NCBI GenBank assembly: GCA_944322675.1
Contig: CALUPO010000007.1
Coordinates: forward strand, 1 to 64,000
Source of the DNA: Candidatus Gastranaerophilales bacterium
Lineage (GTDB): Bacteria; Cyanobacteriota; Vampirovibrionia; Gastranaerophilales; Gastranaerophilaceae
DNA: 64,000 bases
Direction: 5' to 3'
The position numbers and the translations under genes are program-made. The notes beneath the pieces were generated by a model that saw only the letters and a program-made list of their open reading frames with translations, did no database searches and was not told the origin of the DNA. Each line of letters begins with the position of its first letter. Positions within the stretch are counted from its first letter, which is position 1. Shown here piece by piece: positions 1 to 7,411 of the stretch.

Positions 1-594
1 TGTTTTTTGAGCATTCTTTGTTTTATCAGCATTTGTATTTTGTTGAGCTTGAAGCTTATCATCTGTATTTGTTTTTTTAGCATCCTTCACTGTTTTAGCT
101 TCTGTTCCATTTAATACATTATTAAATTCCAACATTTCTTCAGGTGTCCATTTAACCTTAAGCTTATTAATTTTTAATTTAAAATAATCTGTATTTACAG
201 TTTCTTCATTTTTAGGATCCATAATTACCTTAGCAATTTCACTTGGGCTTTTATAATCGTGTTTTTTATCAACATCGTTTTTAAGAAGTTCTTTAACTTT
301 TTGTTGAGTTGGTTTATCAGTATGACGTTTTATACTCCACTCAGTAAAAATTCCTGTTTTCTTTGGTGTTGTTGTTTTTTTAGCTTCTGGTTGAGATGTT
401 TGAGTATTATTACTTTTTCGCATCCAAGAAGTCCAAAAATTTGTTTTTTTAGGAGTTGTTGTAGAAAATTCACAAGTATCTGAAGATGCCTTTTGATTTA
501 TTGTTTCGATTGTTCTTGATGCGTTACCTTTTGCTAATGCTGTTGTTCCTTTTACATAACTTAAATTTGATGTTCCGCCTACTTTACTAAACAT
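1..594 (-). CDS. Hypothetical protein, tandem paralog of the next gene (3' end outside window)
   Basis: The reading frame starts at an ATG on the minus strand and stays open to the window edge, so only the first 198 codons are visible. The first 50 or so residues nearly match those of the neighbouring 889-1965 protein (shared stretches such as NLSYVK, AKGNASRTI and CEFSTTTPKK). A second matching block is KSPSEIAKVIMDPKNEE then WTPEE. A middle segment rich in Lys, Thr and Asn differs between the two. No signal peptide, membrane segment or known catalytic motif is seen. The upstream region is also duplicated, so a unit of about 1.37 kb has been copied. The function is unknown. A surface-exposed or lineage-specific expanded family is only a guess. 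Confidence 0.7.
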   Translation of the reverse strand, partial: MFSKVGGTSNLSYVKGTTALAKGNASRTIETINQKASSDTCEFSTTTPKKTNFWTSWMRKSNNTQTSQPEAKKTTTPKKTGIFTEWSIKRHTDKPTQQKVKELLKNDVDKKHDYKSPSEIAKVIMDPKNEETVNTDYFKLKINKLKVKWTPEEMLEFNNVLNGTEAKTVKDAKKTNTDDKLQAQQNTNADKTKNAQKT

Positions 595-705
595 ATTTCT
601 TCCTTTCTTTTTTTAATTTTTAACTTACTACTTATGTATATATAAAGTATTTAAGTTGAAAAATATTGCTATTTTTGTCATAGTAATTTGCAAAACTTTA
701 CAAAA
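595..705 (-). repeat. Duplicated upstream (promoter/leader) region, copy 1
   Basis: This stretch of about 110 bp upstream of the first hypothetical gene is almost identical to 1966-2076 upstream of its paralog. It holds the SD (GAAAGGAAG-like on the minus strand) and an AT-rich TATATATA segment that could carry a promoter. Retention of near identity over non-coding DNA suggests a recent duplication or a shared regulatory sequence. Confidence 0.75.
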
Positions 706-760
706 AAAAATATATGTAATTTGCCACATAATTTAAAACAATAAGTAATAAAATAAAAAA

Positions 761-812
761 GGATTTATATACAACTTCACATAAAGCTTAGTGTAAACTG
801 ATATATAAATCC
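761..812. repeat. Dispersed palindromic element of 52 bp, copy P1
   Basis: Arms of about 22 bp beginning GGATTTATATA and ending TATATAAATCC flank a loop of about 8 bp. The same palindrome recurs near 6735, 31133, 32068 and 62066. This copy lies 77 bp past the stop codon of the 889-1965 gene. A second hairpin, CTTAAGCTT / AAGCTTAAG, follows at about 823-852. It could act as an mRNA 3'-end structure or be a miniature mobile repeat. Confidence 0.8.
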
Positions 813-888
813 TAATAAAAAACCTTAAGCTTGTTATTAAATTAAGCTTAAGATTTTCTTAATATTTAATTTAATTTGACAAATTTAA

Positions 889-1965
889 TTATAGTTGATT
901 ACATCTTTTTAATAAATCTTGTATCTTCATTTGTCTTAAACTTGGCATTTCTACAAATTTTTTAGCCATAACATTATCTAATTTTGTTGTAATATCATCA
1001 AACTCACTAGTTTCAACATTTGCAGGAGCCTGGTCATCCAAATCATTCAATTTTGTTGATAAATCTTGTATTGCCATTTGTTTTAGTTTTGGCATTTCGA
1101 CATATTTTTTAGCCATAACATTATTTAATTTTGTCTTTAGATCATCAAACTCACTAGTTTCAACATTTGCAGGAGCTTTGTCATCTAGTTGATCACATCT
1201 TCTTGACAATTCTTTTATTGCCATTTGTTTTCCATTTAATACTTTCTTTTCAGCAGCTTTTTCCTTAACTTCTTTTATAATTTCTTCAGGTTTTACATTA
1301 TTTTCGCTTGCCACATTTATAAATTGTTTAAAAGCATTTTTAAAATTTTCATCTTTAAATAGATTGTCATCTTTACTTTTAAGGTTAGCAACCACTTCTA
1401 TACAATTATCTATAGTTTGTTTATTGAGTTTAGGAACAGGTTTTATACTGCCTAATGAAATAAAGCCAACTATAAGAGAATTTTTAGCAAATTTGAATGT
1501 TTGTTGATTAAGCTTTAATTTGCTAAGTGCTTCAACTGATTTACCAAATTCTAGTACGGCAGATTTTTTATTAAATTCACTTTGCTGCTCAGGTGTCCAT
1601 TGACTTTTAATTATTGCAAGTTTTGATTGAAAATAACCTGTGTTTACAATTTCTTTATTTTGAGGATCACAAACGACTTCTGCAATTTCACTTGGACTTC
1701 TATAACTGCCATCTACATTAATATCTTTTTTAAGAAGTTTTTTAACCTCCGTTTTAGTTGGATCATCGGTGAACAGTTTTGTTGTTGCATTTTTTGCTCG
1801 TTGTATAAGACTTGGTTTTTTAGGAGTTGTTGTAGAAAATTCACAAGTATCTGAAGATGCCTTTTGATTTATTGTTCCAATTGTTCTTGATGCGTTACCT
1901 TTTGCTAATGATGCTGTTTCTTTTACATAACTTAAATTTGATGTTCTGCCTACTTTACCAAACAT
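889..1965 (-). CDS. Hypothetical protein with C-terminal 49-residue tandem repeats
   Basis: A 358-residue protein with the same N-terminal block as the truncated gene at 1-594. Residues 246-294 and 295-343 are two near-identical 49-residue repeats, each containing APANVETSEFDD and NVMAKK..VEMP. A third, partial copy (RQMKIQDL) runs to the C terminus. The repeats are rich in Lys, Leu and Asp and look helical. There is no signal peptide, membrane segment or recognisable enzyme motif. The start is the ATG preceded by an AAGGAAG SD. The palindrome P1 lies downstream. I do not recognise the family. Repeat architecture and recent duplication suggest a rapidly evolving lineage-specific protein. Confidence 0.75.
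   Translation of the reverse strand: MFGKVGRTSNLSYVKETASLAKGNASRTIGTINQKASSDTCEFSTTTPKKPSLIQRAKNATTKLFTDDPTKTEVKKLLKKDINVDGSYRSPSEIAEVVCDPQNKEIVNTGYFQSKLAIIKSQWTPEQQSEFNKKSAVLEFGKSVEALSKLKLNQQTFKFAKNSLIVGFISLGSIKPVPKLNKQTIDNCIEVVANLKSKDDNLFKDENFKNAFKQFINVASENNVKPEEIIKEVKEKAAEKKVLNGKQMAIKELSRRCDQLDDKAPANVETSEFDDLKTKLNNVMAKKYVEMPKLKQMAIQDLSTKLNDLDDQAPANVETSEFDDITTKLDNVMAKKFVEMPSLRQMKIQDLLKRCNQL
892..1230 (-). repeat. 147-bp in-frame tandem repeat inside the hypothetical gene
   Basis: Units at 1230-1084 and 1083-937 (49 codons each) are followed by a 45-bp partial unit. The two complete units are nearly identical in DNA as well as protein, indicating recent expansion by slippage or unequal recombination. 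Confidence 0.8.
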
Positions 1966-2124
1966 ATTTCTTCCTTCCTTTTTTTAATTTTTAACTTACT
2001 ACTTATGTATATATAAAGTATTTAAGTTAAAAAATATTGCTATTTTTGTCATAGTAATTTGCAAAACTTTACAAAATAGATAAAAAGCCTTATATTCTTA
2101 AAAAATAAAAAGAAAGAAAAAATT

Positions 2125-2550
2125 TTATTGTTTATTTCTTGGTTTTAATAAGCTTTTATGTTGTTTTTTAGGATTATAATTTTCATCTTCTTCGATTTGT
2201 TTTTGACTTTGGTTAATAATAACAAGAACTTCATCCTTACCGGCCATTTTTAGGTTGTTTCGTGCTATAGCTTCCATTGATTTAAGTGAATTAAAATCTT
2301 TGAATTTATTTTTAAGTTTTTTATTTTCTGATATAACTTCAAGTTTAAAGGATTTCATTGTTTTAATCTTCGCTTGATTTGAAATAAATTTTGAAATATT
2401 TAAAAATGCACTTATTCCCATTTGAATAATACAAACAACTAAAACAAAAGTTAAAAAAGAATAATAAACACGTTTTTGTTTTTTATTTTTTATATAATTA
2501 CCTATATTTTTTTGTTTTTTTGAATCATTTACTTTTTGTTTCATTTTCAT
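2125..2550 (-). CDS. FtsB/DivIC-like septum formation initiator protein
   Basis: A 141-residue bitopic protein. It has a basic N terminus (about residues 1-27), one membrane span (about 29-52, YYSFLTFVLVVCIIQMGISAF), then a predicted coiled coil, and the block SMEAIARNNLKMAGKDEVLVI. That block matches the ARenLgm..pgE motif typical of FtsB/DivIC. Proteins of this family sit in the divisome with FtsL and FtsQ and help trigger septal peptidoglycan synthesis. A charged Lys/Gln-rich tail of about 25 residues follows the motif. The neighbours are unrelated, so the assignment rests on architecture and the motif. Confidence 0.7.
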   Translation of the reverse strand: MKMKQKVNDSKKQKNIGNYIKNKKQKRVYYSFLTFVLVVCIIQMGISAFLNISKFISNQAKIKTMKSFKLEVISENKKLKNKFKDFNSLKSMEAIARNNLKMAGKDEVLVIINQSQKQIEEDENYNPKKQHKSLLKPRNKQ

Positions 2551-2682
2551 AAATTAATAATATCATACAAGTTTAAAAACCCAAAATTTAAATTTTAATT
2601 TTTTTAAATAATTGTCTTATAATAAATAAAAAAACTTGATTTTATTTTATATTTATGTCAATATAAAATAAGTAAATACTAA

Positions 2683-2759
2683 GGGCTACTAGCTCAGGTG
2701 GTTAGAGTGCACCCCTGATAAGGGTGAGGTCCCTGGTTCGAGTCCAGGGTGGCCCACCA
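2683..2759 (+). tRNA. tRNA-Ile (GAT anticodon)
   Basis: A full cloverleaf can be drawn. The acceptor stem pairs GGGCTAC with GTGGCCC, the anticodon stem is CACCC/GGGTG around loop CTGATAA (anticodon GAT at 2717-2719), the T-arm contains GGTTCGAGTCC, and CCA is encoded at 2757-2759. It is followed directly by an intrinsic terminator. Confidence 0.97.
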
Positions 2760-2768
2760 TTTCTAAAA

Positions 2769-2793
2769 AGAGCCGAAAAGGCTCTTTTTTTAG
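2769..2793 (+). terminator. Rho-independent terminator of tRNA-Ile
   Basis: GAGCC / GGCTC stem with loop GAAAA, followed by a run of seven T, 10 bp past the tRNA 3' end. Confidence 0.9.
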
Positions 2794-2858
2794 TAGCTTT
2801 TAGCTTGTAGTCTATGTTTGCAGATTTCGAGTATTTTAAAAGAATTTTTTAATAATCG

Positions 2859-3050
2859 CTAAAACTCTTTTGTATTGGCAGTTTTAGAGGTTCGAGTCTC
2901 TTTATCAAAAGCTTTTCCGGCATGTTCCGGAATTTTTACTCTTTTTATTTTTACTAAACTCTCAAAAAATTGTTGATAAAGCATTGCGGTTTCTTCTTCC
3001 GAATATTCTTTATCGTCAAATGTAGTTATTACGTTTACATCTTTTTGTTT
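2859..3050 (-). pseudogene. Start-less ORF remnant of 63 codons
   Basis: The minus-strand frame after a TAA reads KQKDVNVITTFDDKEYSEEE and then TAMLYQQFFESLVKIKRVKI, ending KEF-stop. There is no upstream start or SD, and the composition looks like real protein. It sits in a region of transposon debris, so it is probably the decayed end of a mobile-element or plasmid gene. I do not recognise the family. Confidence 0.4.
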
Positions 3051-3284
3051 TTAGGACATATTACTTTTTTAAGAATAAATTTCCAAAAGTAAAAAAAATA
3101 ATAAAATGTCATCCTGAATTTATTTCAGGATCTTAAAGGGATTCTGAAACAAGATTCTGTTGAAAAAGTCAAGTACTTTTTTTAATTTTTCTTTGGGAAA
3201 ATGTATATTTATTTAAGTCAAAAATTTTGCACTACAAACTTAACGTTAGTAAAAACGTTTGAAAGTTATTGCTAAATAACAAAG
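3051..3284. other. Gene-free stretch with a short palindrome
   Basis: No supportable gene. At 3111-3131 there is a palindrome ATCCTGAA-TTTAT-TTCAGGAT preceded by TGTC. It is of the GTCATCCTGA type, a motif I know as a common dispersed repeat in many bacterial genomes. A related segment (GATTCTGAAACAAGATTCTG) follows. Confidence 0.4.
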
Positions 3285-3579
3285 TTAAGCAAATTGCAGA
3301 TTTTCAAAATATTTAGTTCTAGTTTTTTCTGCCCAGTCAGGATCAAAAGGCTGCTGATTCTTTAAAACTCCCATTGAAGTCAATAATATTTTCCTCATTA
3401 CAGCCGTTACAGCAAGCTTCTTCAGTTTTCCTTTCTCTATTAAATTTAGATAAAATCCTGTAAAATAATTTGGATTTTTAATGCAGCCTAGTACCGGCAA
3501 AGATACTTAATTCAGATAATGATTCCTTGTATCTTACCAAACTTCTAAACTTTCTAATCGCTTCCGGCGGCTTTTGGAG
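3285..3579 (-). pseudogene. IS110-like transposase remnant (C-terminal part, frameshifted)
   Basis: The 3' part encodes a basic segment ending AVTAVMRKILLTSMGVLKNQ then QPFDPDW. This resembles the C terminus of IS110/IS116-type (Transposase_20) enzymes, where a GK..K.A..A.mRKlL block is usual. Upstream in another frame is PPEAIRKFRSLVRYKESLSE, typical of the region following the DEDD domain, ending at a TAA. A frameshift and a large internal deletion therefore separate the two parts. No ATG is available. It is a second, more decayed relative of the copy at 4245-4784. Confidence 0.6.
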
Positions 3580-4244
3580 TATGAGGAGGATTGTGTAAAA
3601 AGCATAAAGTTATAGCATAGAACTATCAACTTTATCATTCTTCATTCTAAGCAATTCTTCTAAAATCCTAATATTTCACTCGTTAACACAGATTTTAAAT
3701 CTTTGATTCTGTACAATTTTCACAGGATTTGAAGATATTTGATTTTTCTTGAATACAAACTTTTTTGTTTATGCGATTAAAGCAATCTTTTCTGTTAATT
3801 TTTGTATTGATAAACTTTACTATTTATATAGTACGAATTCGGGGTGACAACAAGTTATAATTCGTTTTCGAAAGTTCAGCATAACAGTTTCTTTTCTTAT
3901 GCGATATACGTTTGTTTAAAAAGCATCTAACGTTCTAAAAATAAGACGGCATCTGACTTTTAAGTTTTTAAATCAATTCTTTTATACAAGAAAAAAAGTT
4001 CGAATTTCGACGCTTTTCCCCTCACCTGCTTAGTAAAAAATTTCATGATTAAATAGTAACAGAAAGGTTAAAACTTACCCTCTCCCAGTCATAAAGACTT
4101 TGCTTAAGATTGTTTAACCTTTCTGTTTTTTCAACAAGGCCTATTGCTTTGGACTCCCTTTCTCCAGATTTCTTCTCGATTGTGGATGCGAAGTATGTGA
4201 TATTAACCACTTTTAACAAAATCTTGCAGAACCGCTCTTAATGC
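3580..4244. other. Gene-free stretch in the transposon graveyard
   Basis: No open frame with protein-like composition and a start was found. Short AT-rich tracts and a GAATTCGGGGTGACA-type repeat fragment (about 3835-3850) are present. The missing N-terminal half of the following IS110-like gene is not recognisable here. Confidence 0.4.
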
Positions 4245-4784
4245 TTGAATATGTTATTCGCAACAAGAGGTGAACAATTACCTTTTAAAAACTTAACTAC
4301 TAAAAAAGCACTGGCTTGGTTGAATAACCAACAAGATATAATTATTCAAACAAATGCTCAGATATTAGGAAAAATCCTGTCTGGAATTAATAATCTGGAA
4401 AAAGAAATAGAAAATGAAATGCCACCAATTGCTAAAAACTTAACATCTCTTGAATGAATTTCAACTATTACTGCTTGTACTATCTATACCGAAACAAAAG
4501 GGAAAATATCAACAAAAGAAAAATTTGCAAGCTATTGCGGTGTTGCTCCTGTTGATTGCTCCAGCGGTAAAACAACAAGAAAAAGAAACAACAAAGGTGG
4601 TAACCGTATCCTTAATAGTATATTTTACTCCTTATCCATTGCACAAAAAAGATACAATTCTAAAGCTAAAGCATATTACGAAAAAAAATTGAAAGAAGGA
4701 AAATTTACTAGAAATATCTCTGCCCTCTCCCTTTTTAGGAACTATACAGACAATGGGTATTGGACAGCAAATCCCACTCAATGA
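4245..4784 (+). pseudogene. IS110 family transposase, C-terminal half with in-frame TGA
   Basis: One frame continues from 4245 to the TGA at 4782 with a single internal TGA at 4455-4457. The part after it reads ISTITACTIYTETKGKIS, FASYCGVAPVDCSSGKTTRK, NKGGNRILNS and AYYEKKLKEGKFTRN. These are the conserved blocks of the Transposase_20 domain of IS110 enzymes. The stop replaces the Gly of the usual LTSIPGIG motif, consistent with a GGA to TGA mutation. The N-terminal DEDD nuclease domain (about 150 residues) is missing, so the element is dead. The tail after TRNISALS diverges and shares a 23-bp segment with 5311-5333. Confidence 0.8.
4704..4726 (+). repeat. 23-bp direct repeat, copy 1
   Basis: The segment running from TTTACTAGAAATATC to TCTGCCCT is repeated exactly at 5311-5333, about 600 bp away on the far side of tRNA-Ser. 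The two copies mark the end of the IS110-like homology and the start of the IS1-like remnant, and could be a rearrangement junction. Confidence 0.7.
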
Positions 4785-5161
4785 AATAATTGAAATGTCC
4801 GACAAACTGCTGTGTAATGGTGTAAACGGTTTAAAATTCAAAAATAAAAATTTTACTTCAAAAGTCCAATAATCGTTTTATCCATGCAAGTTAGTGAAAT
4901 TAGGGCAAACGATGATTACGATTCGGTTTTCAGATAAAAATTTTGGTATTTTGAGGACATTTGTGATACCCAAAATAGACTTTTTGTACAATTTCATAAC
5001 ACATAAAATGATTACTTCCGACCGCCGAAACTTAAGTAATAAACCAACCTTGCCGAATAGTCCTTTTATTCGTTCAAATAAAATGTCCAGTTAAAATACA
5101 TCATATATTAAATTATATTTTCATTAAAAATAAATCTTAATTAAAATGTAAAACACAAAAA
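4785..5161. other. Gene-free stretch
   Basis: No gene can be supported. The small open frames here lack SD sequences and recognisable motifs. It probably belongs to the same decayed mobile DNA as its flanks. Confidence 0.4.
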
Positions 5162-5250
5162 CGGAGAGAGAGGGATTTGAACCCTCGGTGAAGTTTTACC
5201 CCCACACAGACGTTCCAGGTCTGCACCTTAAGCCACTCGGACACCTCTCC
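5162..5250 (-). tRNA. tRNA-Ser (GGA anticodon)
   Basis: On the minus strand the gene begins GGAGAGGTGTCCGAGTGG and has anticodon stem CAGAC/GTCTG around CTGGAAC (anticodon GGA). It has a long variable arm and the T-arm GGTTCAAATCC, and ends with discriminator G at 5162. Class II tRNA shape and the G discriminator fit serine. CCA is not encoded. It lies isolated between transposon remnants. Confidence 0.95.
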
Positions 5251-5310
5251 TTTTTATTTAAGTTTATTATATCATATAAAATATTATTGTCATTTTTTCT
5301 TTTGTTAAAT

Positions 5311-5333
5311 TTTACTAGAAATATCTCTGCCCT
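5311..5333 (+). repeat. 23-bp direct repeat, copy 2
   Basis: Exact copy of 4704-4726. It is located just past the 3' end of the IS1-like pseudogene. Confidence 0.7.
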
Positions 5334-5353
5334 TACGCTAAAAAGGGGGATGT

Positions 5354-5985
5354 TCAACTTTTCATTGTGTTGAGGAACAGGTCTTTGTGGAAGAACAAGT
5401 CTAAAGATATTCTTAACATTTCTTCGGTCTTTGAATACCTCTTGGTTTTTCTATTAAACCTAGCAAGATTATCCCTTATTGAACTATTGGAACTTTCTAT
5501 TAAATGAGTTTCACTTTTTGTCATAACGTGAGGTTTCAGTCCTTCTCCGATGGTAAATGCAATAACACGCATCTGTCGTCTAGAATAAGCAGTCCATACG
5601 ACTGCTCTATTTTTCTTTTTTTTACATAGGTATATATTTCATCCAACTCTATAATATCAGCTTTCTCTGAAACCAAAGGATTAAAGTTAGCCAATAACTC
5701 TTGTAATAATACATGAGCATTTTTTATCCATTTTAATACTGCAGTAGCACTTACTCCAAAAAATAGTGCTATTTTTCGTATACCTACATTGTTTAAATAC
5801 ATCATTAAAGCTTTATATTTATCTTCTTTTGTGTAACGTTTAGGCTTTTGTGGGAATGTTTTGCCACAATTTGTACAAAGCATACGTTGGGTTCCTCTAT
5901 TTTTTCCGTTTTTTCTTACTTTATTGCTTTGGCAATGGGGACATATTGACATTAAAAACCTCCTTCTTTTAAGAATATTATACAT
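5354..5985 (-). pseudogene. IS1 family transposase, frameshifted and internally deleted
   Basis: The N-terminal part carries the IS1 zinc finger (CPHCQSNKV...CTNCGKTF), a helix-turn-helix and the first catalytic aspartate in IIELDEIYTYV. At about 5620-5630 a run of eight A separates the two frames. A -1 shift there restores KKKKNRAVVWTAYSRRQMRV, the normal IS1 continuation. After IGEGLKPHV the sequence jumps straight to ETHLIESSNSSIRDNLARFN. The segment of about 50-60 residues that should hold the second catalytic Asp is missing. IS1 relatives use -1 frameshifting, so the A-run alone would not prove decay, but the deletion does. It starts at an ATG with SD AAGGAGG. Confidence 0.8.
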
Positions 5986-6127
5986 TATTTTGCCTAATAT
6001 GGCAATGAAATGTTAACAATTCCGCCTGGAAGACATTAAAATATTTTTAAATAATTTTTTGAGAAAAATTTTAAATATTTAAAGAAAATTAAAGCCTTTC
6101 AGGCGGAGGCACTTTGTGTGGAAAAAG

Positions 6128-6229
6128 CGGATTTCCGTACGGGCGAAGCCCCGGGGAGCGAAAAGCCGAAGCCGACAGCACGAAGTGCGATAGGCGAAGT
6201 GCTTTGAGCTTGAAGGAAATTCAAGAGGG
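6128..6229. repeat. 102-bp GC-rich nested module, copy B1
   Basis: It begins CGGATTTCCG and ends GGAAATTCAAGAGGG, and is much richer in GC than its surroundings. It contains small hairpins with GAA loops (GGGC-GAA-GCCC, GCAC-GAA-GTGC). It sits exactly between AAAAAG and TGCCCAAA, which are adjacent in copy E1 (junction 11166/11167). Confidence 0.85.
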
Positions 6230-6342
6230 TGCCCAAAACCGTAACCCGACTTGTCACTCACATTCTCACTAAACTCAACTCAAGCAGCCTTAACTCGTGC
6301 TTCGCACTCAAACAAAAGGCTGCCTGTTGTTGTTTCGTTAAG

Positions 6343-6444
6343 CGAATTTCCGGACGGGCGAAGTCCCGGGTAGCGAAAAGCCGAAGCCGACAGCACGAAG
6401 TGCGACAGGCGAAGTGCTTTGAGCTTGAAGGAAATTCAAGAGGG
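6343..6444. repeat. 102-bp GC-rich nested module, copy B2
   Basis: Same length as B1 with a few substitutions (CGAATTTCCGGACGGGC at the start, GCGACAGGCG in the middle). It sits between GTTAAG and TGATAATTG, which are adjacent in copy E1 (junction 11279/11280). The insertion site has the same AAG/TG form as that of B1. Confidence 0.85.
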
Positions 6445-6502
6445 TGATAATTGTTCGTGGCTGCGTATGGGTTACATTTGTTGACTTTATTCTACAATTG
6501 TT

Positions 6503-6734
6503 TAATTCTTAAAAAAAATAAACAAAATAACCCCACCCGGAGGACATTAAAATATTTAATTTGTTGAAGTTTAACAATTTTGTCACCCTCACCCCCACCC
6601 TCTCCCTTGAGGGAGAGGGGGCATGAGATGTCACTCTCACCCCTGCCCTCACGCTAAAATGGAGAGGGGGTATGAGGTGTTACCCTCATCCCAATCCTCA
6701 CGCTTAAAAGAGAGAGGGGAAGATATTAAAGAAA
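6503..6734. repeat. Intergenic repeat cluster
   Basis: No gene. Contains a CGGAGGACATTAAAATATTT-type unit, a perfect palindrome CCCTCTCCC-TTGA-GGGAGAGGG at 6598-6619, and further decayed copies of the latter. The same units recur at 11.3-12.1, 31.3-32.05 and 42.8-43.1 kb. Confidence 0.75.
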
Positions 6735-6787
6735 TTTGATAATATACAGCTTTACGCAAAATTTGGTGTAAACTTATATATAAATCC
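6735..6787. repeat. Dispersed palindromic element, copy P2 (left arm degenerate)
   Basis: The right arm GGTGTAAACTTATATATAAA matches the family and the left arm has diverged. It lies 100 bp past the stop codon of the zinc-ribbon gene. Confidence 0.7.
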
Positions 6788-6886
6788 CAAATATTTTTAA
6801 TAAAAAAAAGGTGTATTTGGAAAAATACACCTTCTGCACTTATAACAATAAAATAAAATCAATTTACAATTATTATACATCAAAAA

Positions 6887-7183
6887 TTAAATAGAAGCAA
6901 CATGTTGAGATTCTACTTTATGTTTTTTGTAACAATCTTTACAAAAAACTTCCTTACCTTCAACGGGCTTAAACGGTACTTTTGTCAAAATACCACATTC
7001 GCTGCAATTAACTTCATACATTTTTTTGCGTTTATTTCTATTGTGACGACGTTGTTTACGGCAATTGCTGCAGCGTTTTGGTGTGTTAACTAATCCTTTT
7101 TGAGCAAAGAATTCCTTCTCACCGGCTGTAAAAACAAACTCACAACCGCAATCCTCACAGATTAGTTTTTCATCTTCGTACAT
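6887..7183 (-). CDS. Small double zinc-ribbon protein
   Basis: A 98-residue protein with two cysteine motifs. The first is CEDCGCEFVF...CSNCR, a domain I know from many bacterial small zinc-binding proteins (FVFTAGEKEFFAQKG is characteristic). The second is CSECGILTKVPFKP...CKDCY. Each ribbon has four cysteines suited to one zinc ion. A basic linker, RKQRRHNRNKRKK, between them suggests nucleic-acid contact. The ATG is preceded by an AAAGGAG SD. The role is unknown. Homologs occur beside RNA-related genes in some phyla, but nothing in this neighbourhood fixes a function. Confidence 0.75.
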   Translation of the reverse strand: MYEDEKLICEDCGCEFVFTAGEKEFFAQKGLVNTPKRCSNCRKQRRHNRNKRKKMYEVNCSECGILTKVPFKPVEGKEVFCKDCYKKHKVESQHVASI

Positions 7184-7411
7184 TGGGTTTTTCTCCTTTT
7201 ATTTTGTTACATAAAGTAGATTAATAAAACTCACATGTTAACTTTTCAATAAAATTAATTGTAATAGTTCAATTTTCCACTTTTTTATATTCTATCCTTT
7301 TTTTTTATTTTTGTCCACTTTTTTATAGAAATAACTTATACGATGTATAACTATTTTATTTATTATAAAATTATGATATAAATAAAATAAATAAATTAAA
7401 AGGTGTGATGT

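Larger units (their letters stand above)
6091..6500 (-). mobile_element. Non-autonomous structured element, copy E4 (left end lost, two nested 102-bp insertions)
   Basis: The order on the plus strand is: module A (AAAGCCTTTCAGGCGG), B1 (6128-6229), module C (6230-6342), B2 (6343-6444), then the terminal repeat with CTGCGTATGGGTTACAT. Modules A, C and the terminal repeat match copy E1 at 11061-11337 nearly base for base once B1 and B2 are removed. Module C contains the hairpin CAGCCTT...GTGC-TTC-GCAC...AAGGCTG. Open frames across it are repeat artefacts, so it encodes no protein. The left terminal repeat seen in E1 is absent here. Confidence 0.8.

Noticed and set aside
6079-6447. ORFs of 60-72 codons across 6079-6447, and a 77-codon ORF at 11750-11983
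   Set aside because: They fall wholly inside the GC-rich repeat modules, recur with the repeats in both orientations, and have no SD or protein family resemblance.
6598-6619. CCCTCTCCC/GGGAGAGGG palindromes considered as CRISPR or dedicated terminators
   Set aside because: There is no regular spacer array and no T-run. They recur as isolated dispersed palindromes (seven in the window), so they are listed as repeats only.
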